The position numbers were made by a program, and so were the translations under genes. A DNA stretch of 64,000 nt from Acidimicrobiales bacterium. Its GTDB lineage: Bacteria > Actinomycetota > Acidimicrobiia > Acidimicrobiales > SZUA-35. Positions 51,718 through 58,989 of the stretch are shown piece after piece (the first letter of the stretch is position 1; each line of letters opens with the position of its first letter). The notes beneath the pieces are model-generated. The model was not told where the DNA came from. It searched no databases and worked only from the letters and a program-made list of their open reading frames with translations. The stretch spans positions 3,348,001-3,412,000 of the forward strand of contig JAWKIO010000005.1 in NCBI GenBank assembly GCA_041394265.1, in the 5' to 3' direction.

Positions 51718-52642
51718 CGACCACGGCAACATGCTGGGCTCGGACCAACTGCGGCGTCTTGGTCAGTAGCCGCTCGTAGGCATTCGCCGGGATCACCTCG
51801 GTGGGATGTACCTCCACGATGAACCCTGCTGCGACCACGTCTCGAAGCCCAGCCTGCAGCGGTTGCTCGCCGTCGGCCCAGGTGGTGTCGAGGCACAGCA
51901 CCACGGCCTCACCTCCCGGTAGCAGGAGGTCGGCGGACTGACGGATGAACTCGAGCGGCAATGCAGTGCCGCGGTGGCCACCGTCGGCCCAGACCACGCC
52001 GACGCCGTCGTCTCGTCGCGGTGGCGCGGGCGACCAGGGAGCATTGGCGACGACGAGATCGAACGAGCCGGCGGGAAGACCGGCCGCAACGTCGGCCAGC
52101 ATCGCTCTTGCTCGCGGTGGCTGCAGACCGTTGACCGCCAGCGTCGCGGCCATGTACCGGACGCACGTCTCGTCGATGTCGGCGGCGACCACCTCGACGA
52201 AACGAGAGGCCAAGGCCGCAGCAAGAAAGCCGTGCCCGCTGCCGAGTTCGGCCGCCCGAGCGCCCCGTACGTTCCGCTTCCACAAGAAGTCGAGCAACCA
52301 CAGGGTGTCGCCCGACAGGTAGATGGCGTTGGCGTCTCGCGTGCCAGGCGCCGGGAGCACGGTGACCAGCCCGCCGGCATTCCAGAAGGTCACCTGCGGT
52401 GCGTAGCTTCTCTCGCCACTCGCCAACTCGGACGGCCGCATCACACCCTCATCGACCAGTTGAGTGACCGTCGCCTCGTCGACCATCGACGTGAATGAGC
52501 CGCCGCTGATGGTCGCCGCGTTGGTGAGTTCGGCGGCACGGTCGGCCGGCATCGTGCGCAATGCCTCGACGAGCGATCGCAGCCCCGGCCCGTCGAGTCG
52601 CACGACACCGGCGTCGCCTGCGGTGGCGAGCGTCGTGTTCAT
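51602..52642 (-). CDS. Class I SAM-dependent methyltransferase
   Basis: A 346-aa protein. The Rossmann methyltransferase core has RAAELGSGHGFLAAALA (SAM loop), EVVAADIDETCVRYM (acidic residue of strand 2), then FDLVVANAPWSPAP, an NPPY-like motif NAPW as in HemK/PrmC or TrmN6-type N-methyltransferases. The first ~140 residues (LRSLVEALRTMPADRAAELT, then FWNAGGLVTVLPAPGTRDAN) are a substrate domain I do not recognise. ATG 52642 comes 1 bp after the stop of a 100-aa peptide gene, so the two are an operon. The last ~38 codons overlap the subtilase gene on the other strand. Confidence 0.85.
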   Translation of the reverse strand: MNTTLATAGDAGVVRLDGPGLRSLVEALRTMPADRAAELTNAATISGGSFTSMVDEATVTQLVDEGVMRPSELASGERSYAPQVTFWNAGGLVTVLPAPGTRDANAIYLSGDTLWLLDFLWKRNVRGARAAELGSGHGFLAAALASRFVEVVAADIDETCVRYMAATLAVNGLQPPRARAMLADVAAGLPAGSFDLVVANAPWSPAPPRRDDGVGVVWADGGHRGTALPLEFIRQSADLLLPGGEAVVLCLDTTWADGEQPLQAGLRDVVAAGFIVEVHPTEVIPANAYERLLTKTPQLVRAQHVAVVVTRPVRGETPDSAAIGDPSPGCRHQRAREDASGRDLEG

Positions 52643-52643
52643 T

Positions 52644-52946
52644 TCAGAACTTGAAGACGCTGTAGCTGACGGCCTTGGCGAACGCCCCGTCCCCGAGCTT
52701 GCCGTCGATGTACGAGCTGGTGCTCTTGACCGACTCGCCTTCTTCGACCTTCCAGCTCGAGGTGTACTGCTTGAACGAGAAGCCGGCCACCTCGGGGAAG
52801 TCATCGGCAGCGGCAACGACCATCGCCTGTTCTTCGGCGCTGAGATCGGCGTTGCCGAGGGCGGCAAGGTCGCCGGCGGCCAGTTGGGCTCGCACCTTGT
52901 CGTCGTCCATGGCGTGGAGTGCATTGCGGACGTCTTCGGTTCCCAT
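52644..52946 (-). CDS. Small peptide, candidate RiPP precursor or methyltransferase partner
   Basis: A 100-aa protein with a well-placed GGAGG six bases before its ATG. Residues 1-50 are helical and acidic (DVRNALHAMDDDKVRAQLAA, then NADLSAEEQAMVVAAADDF), followed by PEVAGFS (51-57) and a Ser/Thr/Tyr/Lys-rich tail without Cys that ends SYSVFKF. The LSAEEQ and EVxGFS elements match LNAEERQ and EVSGFS of the 82-aa peptide at 37.1-37.4 kb, and the EVxGF element is also in the lanthipeptide precursor. It lies 1 bp upstream of the methyltransferase gene. A leader plus core layout is plausible, but unproven. Confidence 0.7.
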   Translation of the reverse strand: MGTEDVRNALHAMDDDKVRAQLAAGDLAALGNADLSAEEQAMVVAAADDFPEVAGFSFKQYTSSWKVEEGESVKSTSSYIDGKLGDGAFAKAVSYSVFKF

Positions 52947-53049
52947 GTGGATCCTCCAGTCGTGTCGATCGGCCAGTTGCCGAGACACCAGTGGAGACGG
53001 TGATCGGCTGCGGCGGTTACAGCGCCGCAGCCGATTCCGAATCGGAACC

Positions 53050-54258
53050 TCAGGTGTGGCGTGCGACGGTGGAACGAGCCAGCTGGTTCATGTGCACCTC
53101 GTCGGGACCGTCGGCGATGCGGAGGAAACGGGCGTGGGCAAAGATCTCGGCGATCGGCGTGTCGGAGCTGACACCGACACCGCCGTGCACCTGGATCGCA
53201 CGGTCGGCAACGTTCTGCGCCATCTGCGGTCCGACGATCGTGATCATCGAGATCAGGTCGCGGGCAGCCTTGTTGCCGACCCGGTCCATCTCGCCCGCTG
53301 CGGCGAGCGTGAGGTAGCGGGCCTGTTCGATCTCACAACGCGAGAGGGCGATGTCCTTGCGGACCATGCCGTGGTCGCTGAGCTTGCGGCCGAACGCCTC
53401 ACGTGAGGCGCCGCGCTGGCACATCAGCTCGAGGCAGCGTTGGGCGGCACCGATCTGGCGCATCGAGTGATGGATGCGTCCGGGACCGAGACGGCCCTGG
53501 GCGATCTCGAATCCTCGACCCTCGCCGAGGATCAGGTTCTCGGCCGGAACCCGAACGTCGGTGAACCGCATCTCGACGTGGCCGCCCGGAGGGTGCTGGT
53601 CGCCGAACACGTCCATTGGTCGGATGATCTCGACACCCGGCGTGCCGGCAGGGACCAGGACCATCGACTGCTGGGCGTGCTTGGGAGCGGTCGGATCGGT
53701 CTTGCCCATCACGATGTAGATCGTGCAGCGGGGGTCCATGGCACCCGAGATCCAGTGCTTGCGGCCGTTGATGACGTACTCGTCGCCATCGCGCACGATG
53801 GAGGTCTCGATGTTGGTGGCGTCCGACGACGCCACCTGCGGTTCGGTCATGACGAAGGCCGAGCGGATCTCACCGGCAAGGAGGGGACGCAGCCACTCCT
53901 CTTGCTGGCGTTCGTCGCCGAACTTGGCCAACACCTCCATGTTGCCGGTGTCAGGGGCGGAACAGTTGAAGACCTCGCTCGACCACGAGACACGGCCCAT
54001 CTGTTCGGCGAGTGGTGCGTACTCGAGGTTGGTCAGACCGGGACTCCATTCGCCGTGCTCTTCCGGCAGGAACAGGTTCCATAGCCCCTGGGATCGGGCC
54101 TCGGCCTTGAGTGTCTCGAGACCGGGCCAGGGAGTCCACGCCGTGGCCGGATCGTGGTGCCACGCCCGCCGCTCGGCTTCGGCCGGTTCGATGTGGTCGG
54201 TGAAGAACGTGCGCAACTGCTCGAGGAGCGCGGTGGTACGGGCGGAGTGTTCGAACAT
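53050..54258 (-). CDS. Acyl-CoA dehydrogenase
   Basis: A 402-aa FAD enzyme that introduces the alpha-beta double bond in acyl-CoAs. The N-terminal helical domain is followed by AFVMTEPQVASSDATNIET (FAD/substrate binding), INGRKHWISGA, and the C-terminal bundle with RQIGAAQRCLELMCQRGASREAFGRKL in parts and QVHGGVGVSSDTPI. The sequence resembles long-chain/ACAD10-11-like members. AAGGAG lies five bases before the ATG. It is divergent from the alcohol dehydrogenase-tetR pair over a 90-bp gap with a perfect palindrome, so the three genes are probably one regulon for degrading an alcohol or branched acid. Confidence 0.94.
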   Translation of the reverse strand: MFEHSARTTALLEQLRTFFTDHIEPAEAERRAWHHDPATAWTPWPGLETLKAEARSQGLWNLFLPEEHGEWSPGLTNLEYAPLAEQMGRVSWSSEVFNCSAPDTGNMEVLAKFGDERQQEEWLRPLLAGEIRSAFVMTEPQVASSDATNIETSIVRDGDEYVINGRKHWISGAMDPRCTIYIVMGKTDPTAPKHAQQSMVLVPAGTPGVEIIRPMDVFGDQHPPGGHVEMRFTDVRVPAENLILGEGRGFEIAQGRLGPGRIHHSMRQIGAAQRCLELMCQRGASREAFGRKLSDHGMVRKDIALSRCEIEQARYLTLAAAGEMDRVGNKAARDLISMITIVGPQMAQNVADRAIQVHGGVGVSSDTPIAEIFAHARFLRIADGPDEVHMNQLARSTVARHT

Positions 54259-54290
54259 CAGATCTCCTTGGCTTCGGGGGTTGCCTCGAA

Positions 54291-54314
54291 AGATTAACGC
54301 ACATGCGTTAATCT
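54291..54314. promoter_or_regulatory. 24-bp perfect palindromic operator
   Basis: AGATTAACGCA (54291-54301) is mirrored exactly by TGCGTTAATCT (54304-54314) around CA. It is 32 bp upstream of the acyl-CoA dehydrogenase start and 34 bp upstream of the alcohol dehydrogenase start. The neighbouring TetR is the obvious candidate binder. Confidence 0.8.
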
Positions 54315-54348
54315 CTCGAAATCGGTTCACCACTTCGAGGAGCAACAC

Positions 54349-55395
54349 ATGCAGGCATTGGTCTTTCACGGGCCGCGCGACATCCGGTACGAGCACTACC
54401 GAGATCCTGAACGCACGATCGACAACGCGGTCATCCTCGCGGTCGAGGCCTGCAGCATCTGCGGATCGGACCTGCACATCTATCACGGTGACCGCATCGG
54501 CCGGACCGACTACTCGGCCGACGTTCCTGCGTTCTGTGTCGGACACGAGTTCATCGGAACCGTCGTCGATGCCGGTCCTCAGGTCTTCACCGTGGCGGCT
54601 GGCGATCGAGTGTTGGTTGCCGGAGGCTCGGGCTGTGGCATCTGCCCTGCGTGCCGGTCGCGGCGTGGGCGCTGCGCCAAGGCCAATGCGTTCGGACTCT
54701 CGACCGACCTGCAGGGCGGGCAGGCCGAGTTCGTACAGGTCCCGAACGCCGATCTCACCGTGCGGGCGATCCCCGAGGGGGTGAGCGATGAGCAAGCACT
54801 GCTACTGACCGACGCGCTCGCCACCGCCCACTTCGGCACGAGTCGCGCCGACATTGCACCGGGTGACCGGGTGGCGATCGTCGGACTCGGACCGATCGGT
54901 CTCCTCGGCGTAGAACTGGCGTTCCTTCGCGGTGCGTCCGAGGTGCTCGCCATCGACCCGGTGGCCGCACGGCGCCATCATGCCGAGGGGCTGGGCGCTC
55001 GATCGCTCGAACCCGGAGCCGACACCGTTTCGTTGGTCCGGGAGCTGACAGGCGGAGCGATGATCGATCGGGTCTTCGAAGCCTCCGGGCATCGCAGCGC
55101 TGTCGAGTTGGTACCCCAGCTCCTTCGCCACGGCGGGACCGCATCCTTCATTGGGCTGCCACAAGGCGGTACCGCACTTGCGATGAACCAGCTGCTCTAT
55201 CGCAACCTCACGGTGCGAGCCGGTGTGGCGCCGGTGACCGAGATGTGGTCCGAGGTGATCCCCCTGTTGCAGTCGGGTCGGCTGCGAGGCGACGGGTTGT
55301 TCACTCATCGCCTCCCGCTGTCGGAAGGAGCCGAGGGCTACCGATTGTTCGATGCCCGAGAAGACGACGTGCTGAAGGTGTTGTTCACGTTGTGA
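54349..55395 (+). CDS. Zinc-dependent alcohol dehydrogenase (MDR family)
   Basis: A 348-aa medium-chain dehydrogenase. Catalytic zinc ligands fit CSICGSDLHIYHGD and GHEFIGTVVDAG; the structural zinc site is the four-Cys cluster CGICPACRSRRGRC. The Rossmann motif is VAIVGLGPIGLLGVELAF. It oxidises an alcohol with NAD(P), typically in the threonine/sorbitol dehydrogenase-like branch. GAGGAG lies before the ATG. The last codons overlap the tetR start by 4 bp (GTGA), and the gene is divergent from the acyl-CoA dehydrogenase across the palindrome. Confidence 0.93.
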   Translation: MQALVFHGPRDIRYEHYRDPERTIDNAVILAVEACSICGSDLHIYHGDRIGRTDYSADVPAFCVGHEFIGTVVDAGPQVFTVAAGDRVLVAGGSGCGICPACRSRRGRCAKANAFGLSTDLQGGQAEFVQVPNADLTVRAIPEGVSDEQALLLTDALATAHFGTSRADIAPGDRVAIVGLGPIGLLGVELAFLRGASEVLAIDPVAARRHHAEGLGARSLEPGADTVSLVRELTGGAMIDRVFEASGHRSAVELVPQLLRHGGTASFIGLPQGGTALAMNQLLYRNLTVRAGVAPVTEMWSEVIPLLQSGRLRGDGLFTHRLPLSEGAEGYRLFDAREDDVLKVLFTL

Positions 55396-56012
55396 GTGAC
55401 GGAACACGCGAGATCCTCATCGCTGCGGCCCTGTCGCTGTTTGCCGAGGAGGGGATCGACGCACCGTCGCTGCGTGCGATCAACCGTGCTGCTGGTCAGC
55501 GCAACACCAACGCGCTCCAATACCACTTCGGTGATCGCGACGGACTGCTACGCCAGGCCCTCGAGGACCGCGGCGCTGTCGTCGACGCCTCGCGTTCGGC
55601 CCTGCTCAACGAGCTCGAACCGGACGCATCGGTCCGCGACCTCGCCGTCGCGCTCGTCCATCCGTTGGCCGACCAGCTGGGCAATGTCGGCCGGGACTAT
55701 CTGCTCGTCGCCGACGAAGTCCTCGCCCGACCGATGCGCTTCGGTGCCCTCTACCCGCTCGTCGTCGAGCGGCCGAGCTTGGTCGACTGGGCCACCCGTA
55801 TCGAACCCCACATGCCGGAGGGGGCGGTCGGGCGACCGCTCCACCGGCGGTTCGCTGCCATCCGCTTCGTTCACGGCGAACTGGCCAACCGGGCCCGCAA
55901 CAACCGGGGTCGGTCAGGTGTCGCGTTGTTCTCGAGCCACCTCGTCGATCTGACCGCAGCCATGGTCGTTGCCCCAGTTTCGCCCGAAACCGAGGCACTC
56001 ATCCGGCGCTGA
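55392..56012 (+). CDS. TetR-family regulator of the dehydrogenase pair
   Basis: A 206-aa regulator. The helix-turn-helix reads REILIAAALSLFAEEGIDAP, then SLRAINRAAGQRNTNALQYHFGDRDGLL, a variant with QYHFGDRDGLL recognition helix. The C-terminal ligand domain is all-helical. The GTG start overlaps the alcohol dehydrogenase stop by 4 bp, so they are co-translated. The 24-bp palindrome upstream of this operon and of the acyl-CoA dehydrogenase is its likely operator. Confidence 0.9.
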   Translation: MSDGTREILIAAALSLFAEEGIDAPSLRAINRAAGQRNTNALQYHFGDRDGLLRQALEDRGAVVDASRSALLNELEPDASVRDLAVALVHPLADQLGNVGRDYLLVADEVLARPMRFGALYPLVVERPSLVDWATRIEPHMPEGAVGRPLHRRFAAIRFVHGELANRARNNRGRSGVALFSSHLVDLTAAMVVAPVSPETEALIRR

Positions 56013-56052
56013 GCCATCATGGTCGGGAGTACCCGAGAAGGAGACACACTGC

Positions 56053-56703
56053 GTGAAGGTTCCGGCCGATTACATCTGCGAACACGGCATGCCCCAACCG
56101 TGGGCGACGTGCACCGACTGCATGTTGCTGCCGCGAGCCATGCAGCCCGAGCCCCCACGACCTGAGCCGGCACCGCCGAAGCCGACGCCCGCCCCTCGCA
56201 AGCGTGCCGCCTCGAGCTCGACCGGTCGGGCAGCATCCGAGCGGGTGCGCACGGCCAAGCCGCGCGTCTCCACCCGGATGCCGAAGTCCGCCGACGACGT
56301 CATGCCACCGCTCACCGGCACCAAAGACCTCGCCTACGAGATTCCCGCCAGCAACCTGCGCTACCACGTCCAAGGAGCCGACAAGGACTGGCTGCCGATC
56401 TCGTCGCTGCCGAAGGAACTCAGGGAGCGGGGCTGGGTGTATCTCCAAACCGATGCCGAGCTGGTCGCCCGGTGCCAGGTCAAGGGCGTCGGCTTCCGCG
56501 ACAAGCGCTGGAGCCACGAGAACGCCGAACACACCGCCGACGCCGGTCCCGGTCCGACCCTCGAGCTCGACGGCGACCACTGGCAGTTTCTCTCTGTCGA
56601 CCTCGGCCCCGATGGTGAGACACCGCTACCCGGCTATCGCTACGTCGTCACCGAAGGCGACGACGTGCGAGTTGCCCTGCCCGACGACGACCCGGCCGAG
56701 TGA
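56053..56703 (+). CDS. Hypothetical protein with N-terminal Cys cluster
   Basis: A 216-aa cytosolic protein I do not recognise. The N terminus has CEHGMPQPWATCTDC, a CxH..CxxC pattern suitable for zinc. A Pro/Lys-rich linker (30-85) follows, then a C-terminal domain (about 95-216) with a repeated strand pattern (YHVQGADKDWLPISSLPKEL, FRDKRWSHENAEHTADAGPG) and an acidic end. GTG 56053 is preceded by GAAGGAG at about ten bases. It is 40 bp after tetR and may be unrelated to it. Confidence 0.65.
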   Translation: MKVPADYICEHGMPQPWATCTDCMLLPRAMQPEPPRPEPAPPKPTPAPRKRAASSSTGRAASERVRTAKPRVSTRMPKSADDVMPPLTGTKDLAYEIPASNLRYHVQGADKDWLPISSLPKELRERGWVYLQTDAELVARCQVKGVGFRDKRWSHENAEHTADAGPGPTLELDGDHWQFLSVDLGPDGETPLPGYRYVVTEGDDVRVALPDDDPAE

Positions 56704-56721
56704 GAACGCTCCGACGAAGCC

Positions 56722-57687
56722 TCAGGCGCCGCAGCCGGAACCGATCACCGAGACCGGACCGAGATCGTCGTTGACGTACTCGAAGGCCTCGATACCGGCG
56801 CCCTCGTAGTACTCGCTCGCCATGAGGATCTCGAGCTTGGCGTCGCCATTGAGGTCGGCAAAGCCGGCGAGCCGGGCTCGTACCCAATAGAAGTCGGGCG
56901 GCGTCTCTGCGAGGTAGGTGCTGAACAGGATGGCGGTCTGCACCTCTTCGTCGACCAATTTTCGCAAGAACACCAGCGAGTAGTTGCCGGCCTCGGGCTC
57001 CGGCCAATTCGGCGACCGATTGGCGGTCACGACGACCTCGTCGACCCCGTCGCCCTCCAGGTCGACGCGGGCGACCGAATCGACCGTGGCCAGTGCCGGG
57101 TCGATGCCGTTCTGGCCGATCAGGCGGGCCACCTCGTCGAGATAGACGCCGGTTCCACCGGCGGTGACGGCGGCGGTCCGGGGAAGGGCATTCCAGTCGG
57201 CGCGAACCCCGATCGCGATCGACCCATCGAACCCGTCGTAGGGCAACTCCGGCGACGTCTCGACCCCAAACCCGCCCGCCGGTTCACACACCAACATCGG
57301 CGCGCCACCCTCGACGGTGCCGGGTTCGACCCCGATGCCCGCCATCTGGAACTGGTCGCCGGCGGCCGCACCCACATCATCAGGTGACGACGAATCGTCC
57401 TGGTGCCATCCCGAACCCGTCCAGCCGCCCAGCGTCCCGAACCGGAAGATCGCCAGACTCGGTGTCGATGCCGGCGTCGGCGGCGCGGTCGTGGTCGTTT
57501 CGACCGACGTGGTTTCGGTGGGGGAGGTCTCGGTGTCGCCACCATCGTCGTCGAACAACACGGTGTCTTCGGGCAGACCATCGGGATCGACCGTGGTCGG
57601 CAGCGCATCACCACCACCCGAGCCACTCCCGCTACAGGCAGCGGCGATCAGGGCGAACGAGAACAGCAGGGCGAAGAAGCAGCGCAT
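56722..57687 (-). CDS. Lipoprotein with FG-GAP/VCBS-like repeat
   Basis: A 321-aa lipoprotein: signal MRCFFALLFSFALIAAACSG with the lipobox Cys at 18, a Ser/Thr/Pro-rich stretch (about 30-75), then a beta-rich domain. Segments VDLEGDGVDEVVVTANRS and FADLNGDAKLEILMASEYY are calcium-binding FG-GAP/VCBS-type repeats as in integrin-like beta-propellers. It is expected on the outer membrane face. Function unknown; it converges on the preceding gene by 18 bp. Confidence 0.78.
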   Translation of the reverse strand: MRCFFALLFSFALIAAACSGSGSGGGDALPTTVDPDGLPEDTVLFDDDGGDTETSPTETTSVETTTTAPPTPASTPSLAIFRFGTLGGWTGSGWHQDDSSSPDDVGAAAGDQFQMAGIGVEPGTVEGGAPMLVCEPAGGFGVETSPELPYDGFDGSIAIGVRADWNALPRTAAVTAGGTGVYLDEVARLIGQNGIDPALATVDSVARVDLEGDGVDEVVVTANRSPNWPEPEAGNYSLVFLRKLVDEEVQTAILFSTYLAETPPDFYWVRARLAGFADLNGDAKLEILMASEYYEGAGIEAFEYVNDDLGPVSVIGSGCGA

Positions 57688-57751
57688 TCCACCCAGCTTG
57701 TCAGACCGAGTTGCCAAAATGTGGAAGCGCACGGTTATCCTGCCGAGTCCC

Positions 57752-57825
57752 GGACCGTTAGCTCAGTTGGCTAGAGCGCTCGCCTCACACGCGAGAGGTC
57801 ACAAGTTCAAGTCTTGTACGGTCCA
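57752..57825 (+). tRNA. tRNA-Val (anticodon CAC)
   Basis: The cloverleaf is complete: acceptor GGACCGT/ACGGTCC with discriminator A, D arm GCTC/GAGC with AGTTGGCTA loop, anticodon stem CTCGC/GCGAG with loop CTCACAC (anticodon CAC, valine GUG codons), a 5-nt variable region, and T arm ACAAG/CTTGT with TTCAAGT. The CCA end is not encoded. A copy of the ~60-nt repeat starts at the next base. Confidence 0.96.
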
Positions 57826-57886
57826 CGTCGTTCCTCGGCCCAGGGGGCCTCGGCACTTACCGAGTTGCTCGCCGGCGCTCGCAACT
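57826..57886 (-). repeat. ~60-nt interspersed repeat, copy B, abutting tRNA-Val
   Basis: The reverse complement of this segment matches copy A (4361-4420) with few mismatches and one inserted base: the core CAACTCGGTAAGTGCCGAGG and the following CCCCC(T)GGGCCGAG are the same. Its end falls exactly at the first base after the tRNA. Confidence 0.85.
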
Positions 57887-57904
57887 CGCGCCGCTGCCAG
57901 CGTA

Positions 57905-57960
57905 GTGCGGTGAGCTGGGGGCCCGAAGCCCTTACGGAGTTGTTCGCTGATGCTCACGTG
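57905..57960 (-). repeat. ~60-nt interspersed repeat, copy C (diverged)
   Basis: Its reverse complement reads GTGAGCATCAGCGAACAACT then CCGTAAGGGCTTCGGGCCCC, close to copy A at GTGAGCGCAGCGAACAACT. A further, weaker relative (CAACTCGGCGTGCCCGAAGG) spans about 57960-57990. Together, 57826-58000 is a head-to-tail array of diverged copies on the minus strand; the gap 57826-58020 holds nothing else. Confidence 0.7.
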
Positions 57961-58020
57961 TGCCCTTCGGGCACGCCGAGTTGCACACCTCGCTCCGCTG
58001 TCGGGTCGCGTGCTCGGTGG

Positions 58021-58989
58021 TCAGTTTTGCAGCGATGTGGCCAGGGACTCGGTGAAGGACTTCGCTGACTCGGCGTTGAGGTGGGTGAAGTCGACGAAGG
58101 AGGGGTCGGTGAACGTCACCTCGGGGGTGATGAACTCGACGTCGAGTTCTCGGGCCAGTTCGGTGAGCGTGGCGTTCACGAGGTCGTGCTGGTCGGGGCC
58201 GCCGGGATAGAGCTGGCGGAATCGGTTCGGTACCGGCAGCTCGACGAACACGACCTCGATGCCCCGCTCACGGAGGGCGTCGACCGTGCGGACGATCGCC
58301 GCCAGGTCGTCGCGATCGAGCTGGAACGGGGTGATTCGCCGCGCGATCTCCTGCGATTGACGAATGCCGGTGTCGACGGTGAAGTTCTGCCGTTCGCCGT
58401 CGGGCCCGACTTCGGCCCGGGCGTCAGCCAAACGTCGACGGTTCCGATCGGCGCCGTCGCCGACCAGCTGGTCAGGGTCTCGCAGGACTCGCCGATCGGC
58501 CATCAGCACCGAAAGCCGTGACGCCCATCGGTCGGCCGTTGCATACACGCCGGACTTGGTCTCCAGCGCCTGCTCGTAGGCATCGAGCGTGGCGTCGCCG
58601 TATTCGAGCGACAGGTCGAGCGCCGAGAGTCCCCAGACCACGGTGTCCGGCTGGAGGCGGTCGACGACCTGGTCCAGCAGCCACGGCTCCATCACCACCG
58701 GGACACCGCCGTTGAGTGCCGCGTTGTAGACCGAGAGTGGGGTCTCGGTGTCGTCGGAGAGCGCCGCAGCGAGGACGCTTGGCACGATGTCCTGCTGGGC
58801 CATCGAGGTTCCGACGATCACCATGTCGACCGGACCTCGTTCGTCCATCTGGGCCACCTTCAGCTGGGTGGCGTCGTCATGCCAGCGGAGCACGGGAGCG
58901 TCGGTGGCCGCGATCGTCGCTCTGGCCGCCAGCTCGGCGGCAAGCACGACGACCACGAAGGCCAAAAGGAAGCGCCCTCGCCAAGTCAC
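58021..58989 (-). CDS. SGNH-hydrolase-like membrane-anchored protein
   Basis: A 322-aa protein with an N-terminal membrane helix (RFLLAFVVVVLAAELAARAT) and an extracytoplasmic SGNH/AlgX-like domain: VDMVIVGTSMAQQDI carries the nucleophile Ser, LQPDTVVWGLSALDLS follows, and FVDFTHLNAESA near the end provides the Asp-x-x-His pair. These proteins act with MBOAT acyltransferases in O-acylation of exported polysaccharides. GTG 58989 overlaps the upstream stop by 4 bp. Last gene of the MBOAT-SGNH-SGNH operon. Confidence 0.82.
   Translation of the reverse strand: MTWRGRFLLAFVVVVLAAELAARATIAATDAPVLRWHDDATQLKVAQMDERGPVDMVIVGTSMAQQDIVPSVLAAALSDDTETPLSVYNAALNGGVPVVMEPWLLDQVVDRLQPDTVVWGLSALDLSLEYGDATLDAYEQALETKSGVYATADRWASRLSVLMADRRVLRDPDQLVGDGADRNRRRLADARAEVGPDGERQNFTVDTGIRQSQEIARRITPFQLDRDDLAAIVRTVDALRERGIEVVFVELPVPNRFRQLYPGGPDQHDLVNATLTELARELDVEFITPEVTFTDPSFVDFTHLNAESAKSFTESLATSLQN

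Noticed and set aside
51602..52946. Split borosin system
   Set aside because: Borosin methyltransferases are of the tetrapyrrole-methylase class; this one has a class I Rossmann core with a NAPW motif.
57752..58020. Integrated element at the tRNA-Val gene
   Set aside because: No integrase gene and no duplicated tRNA 3' end are seen; only short repeats follow the tRNA.
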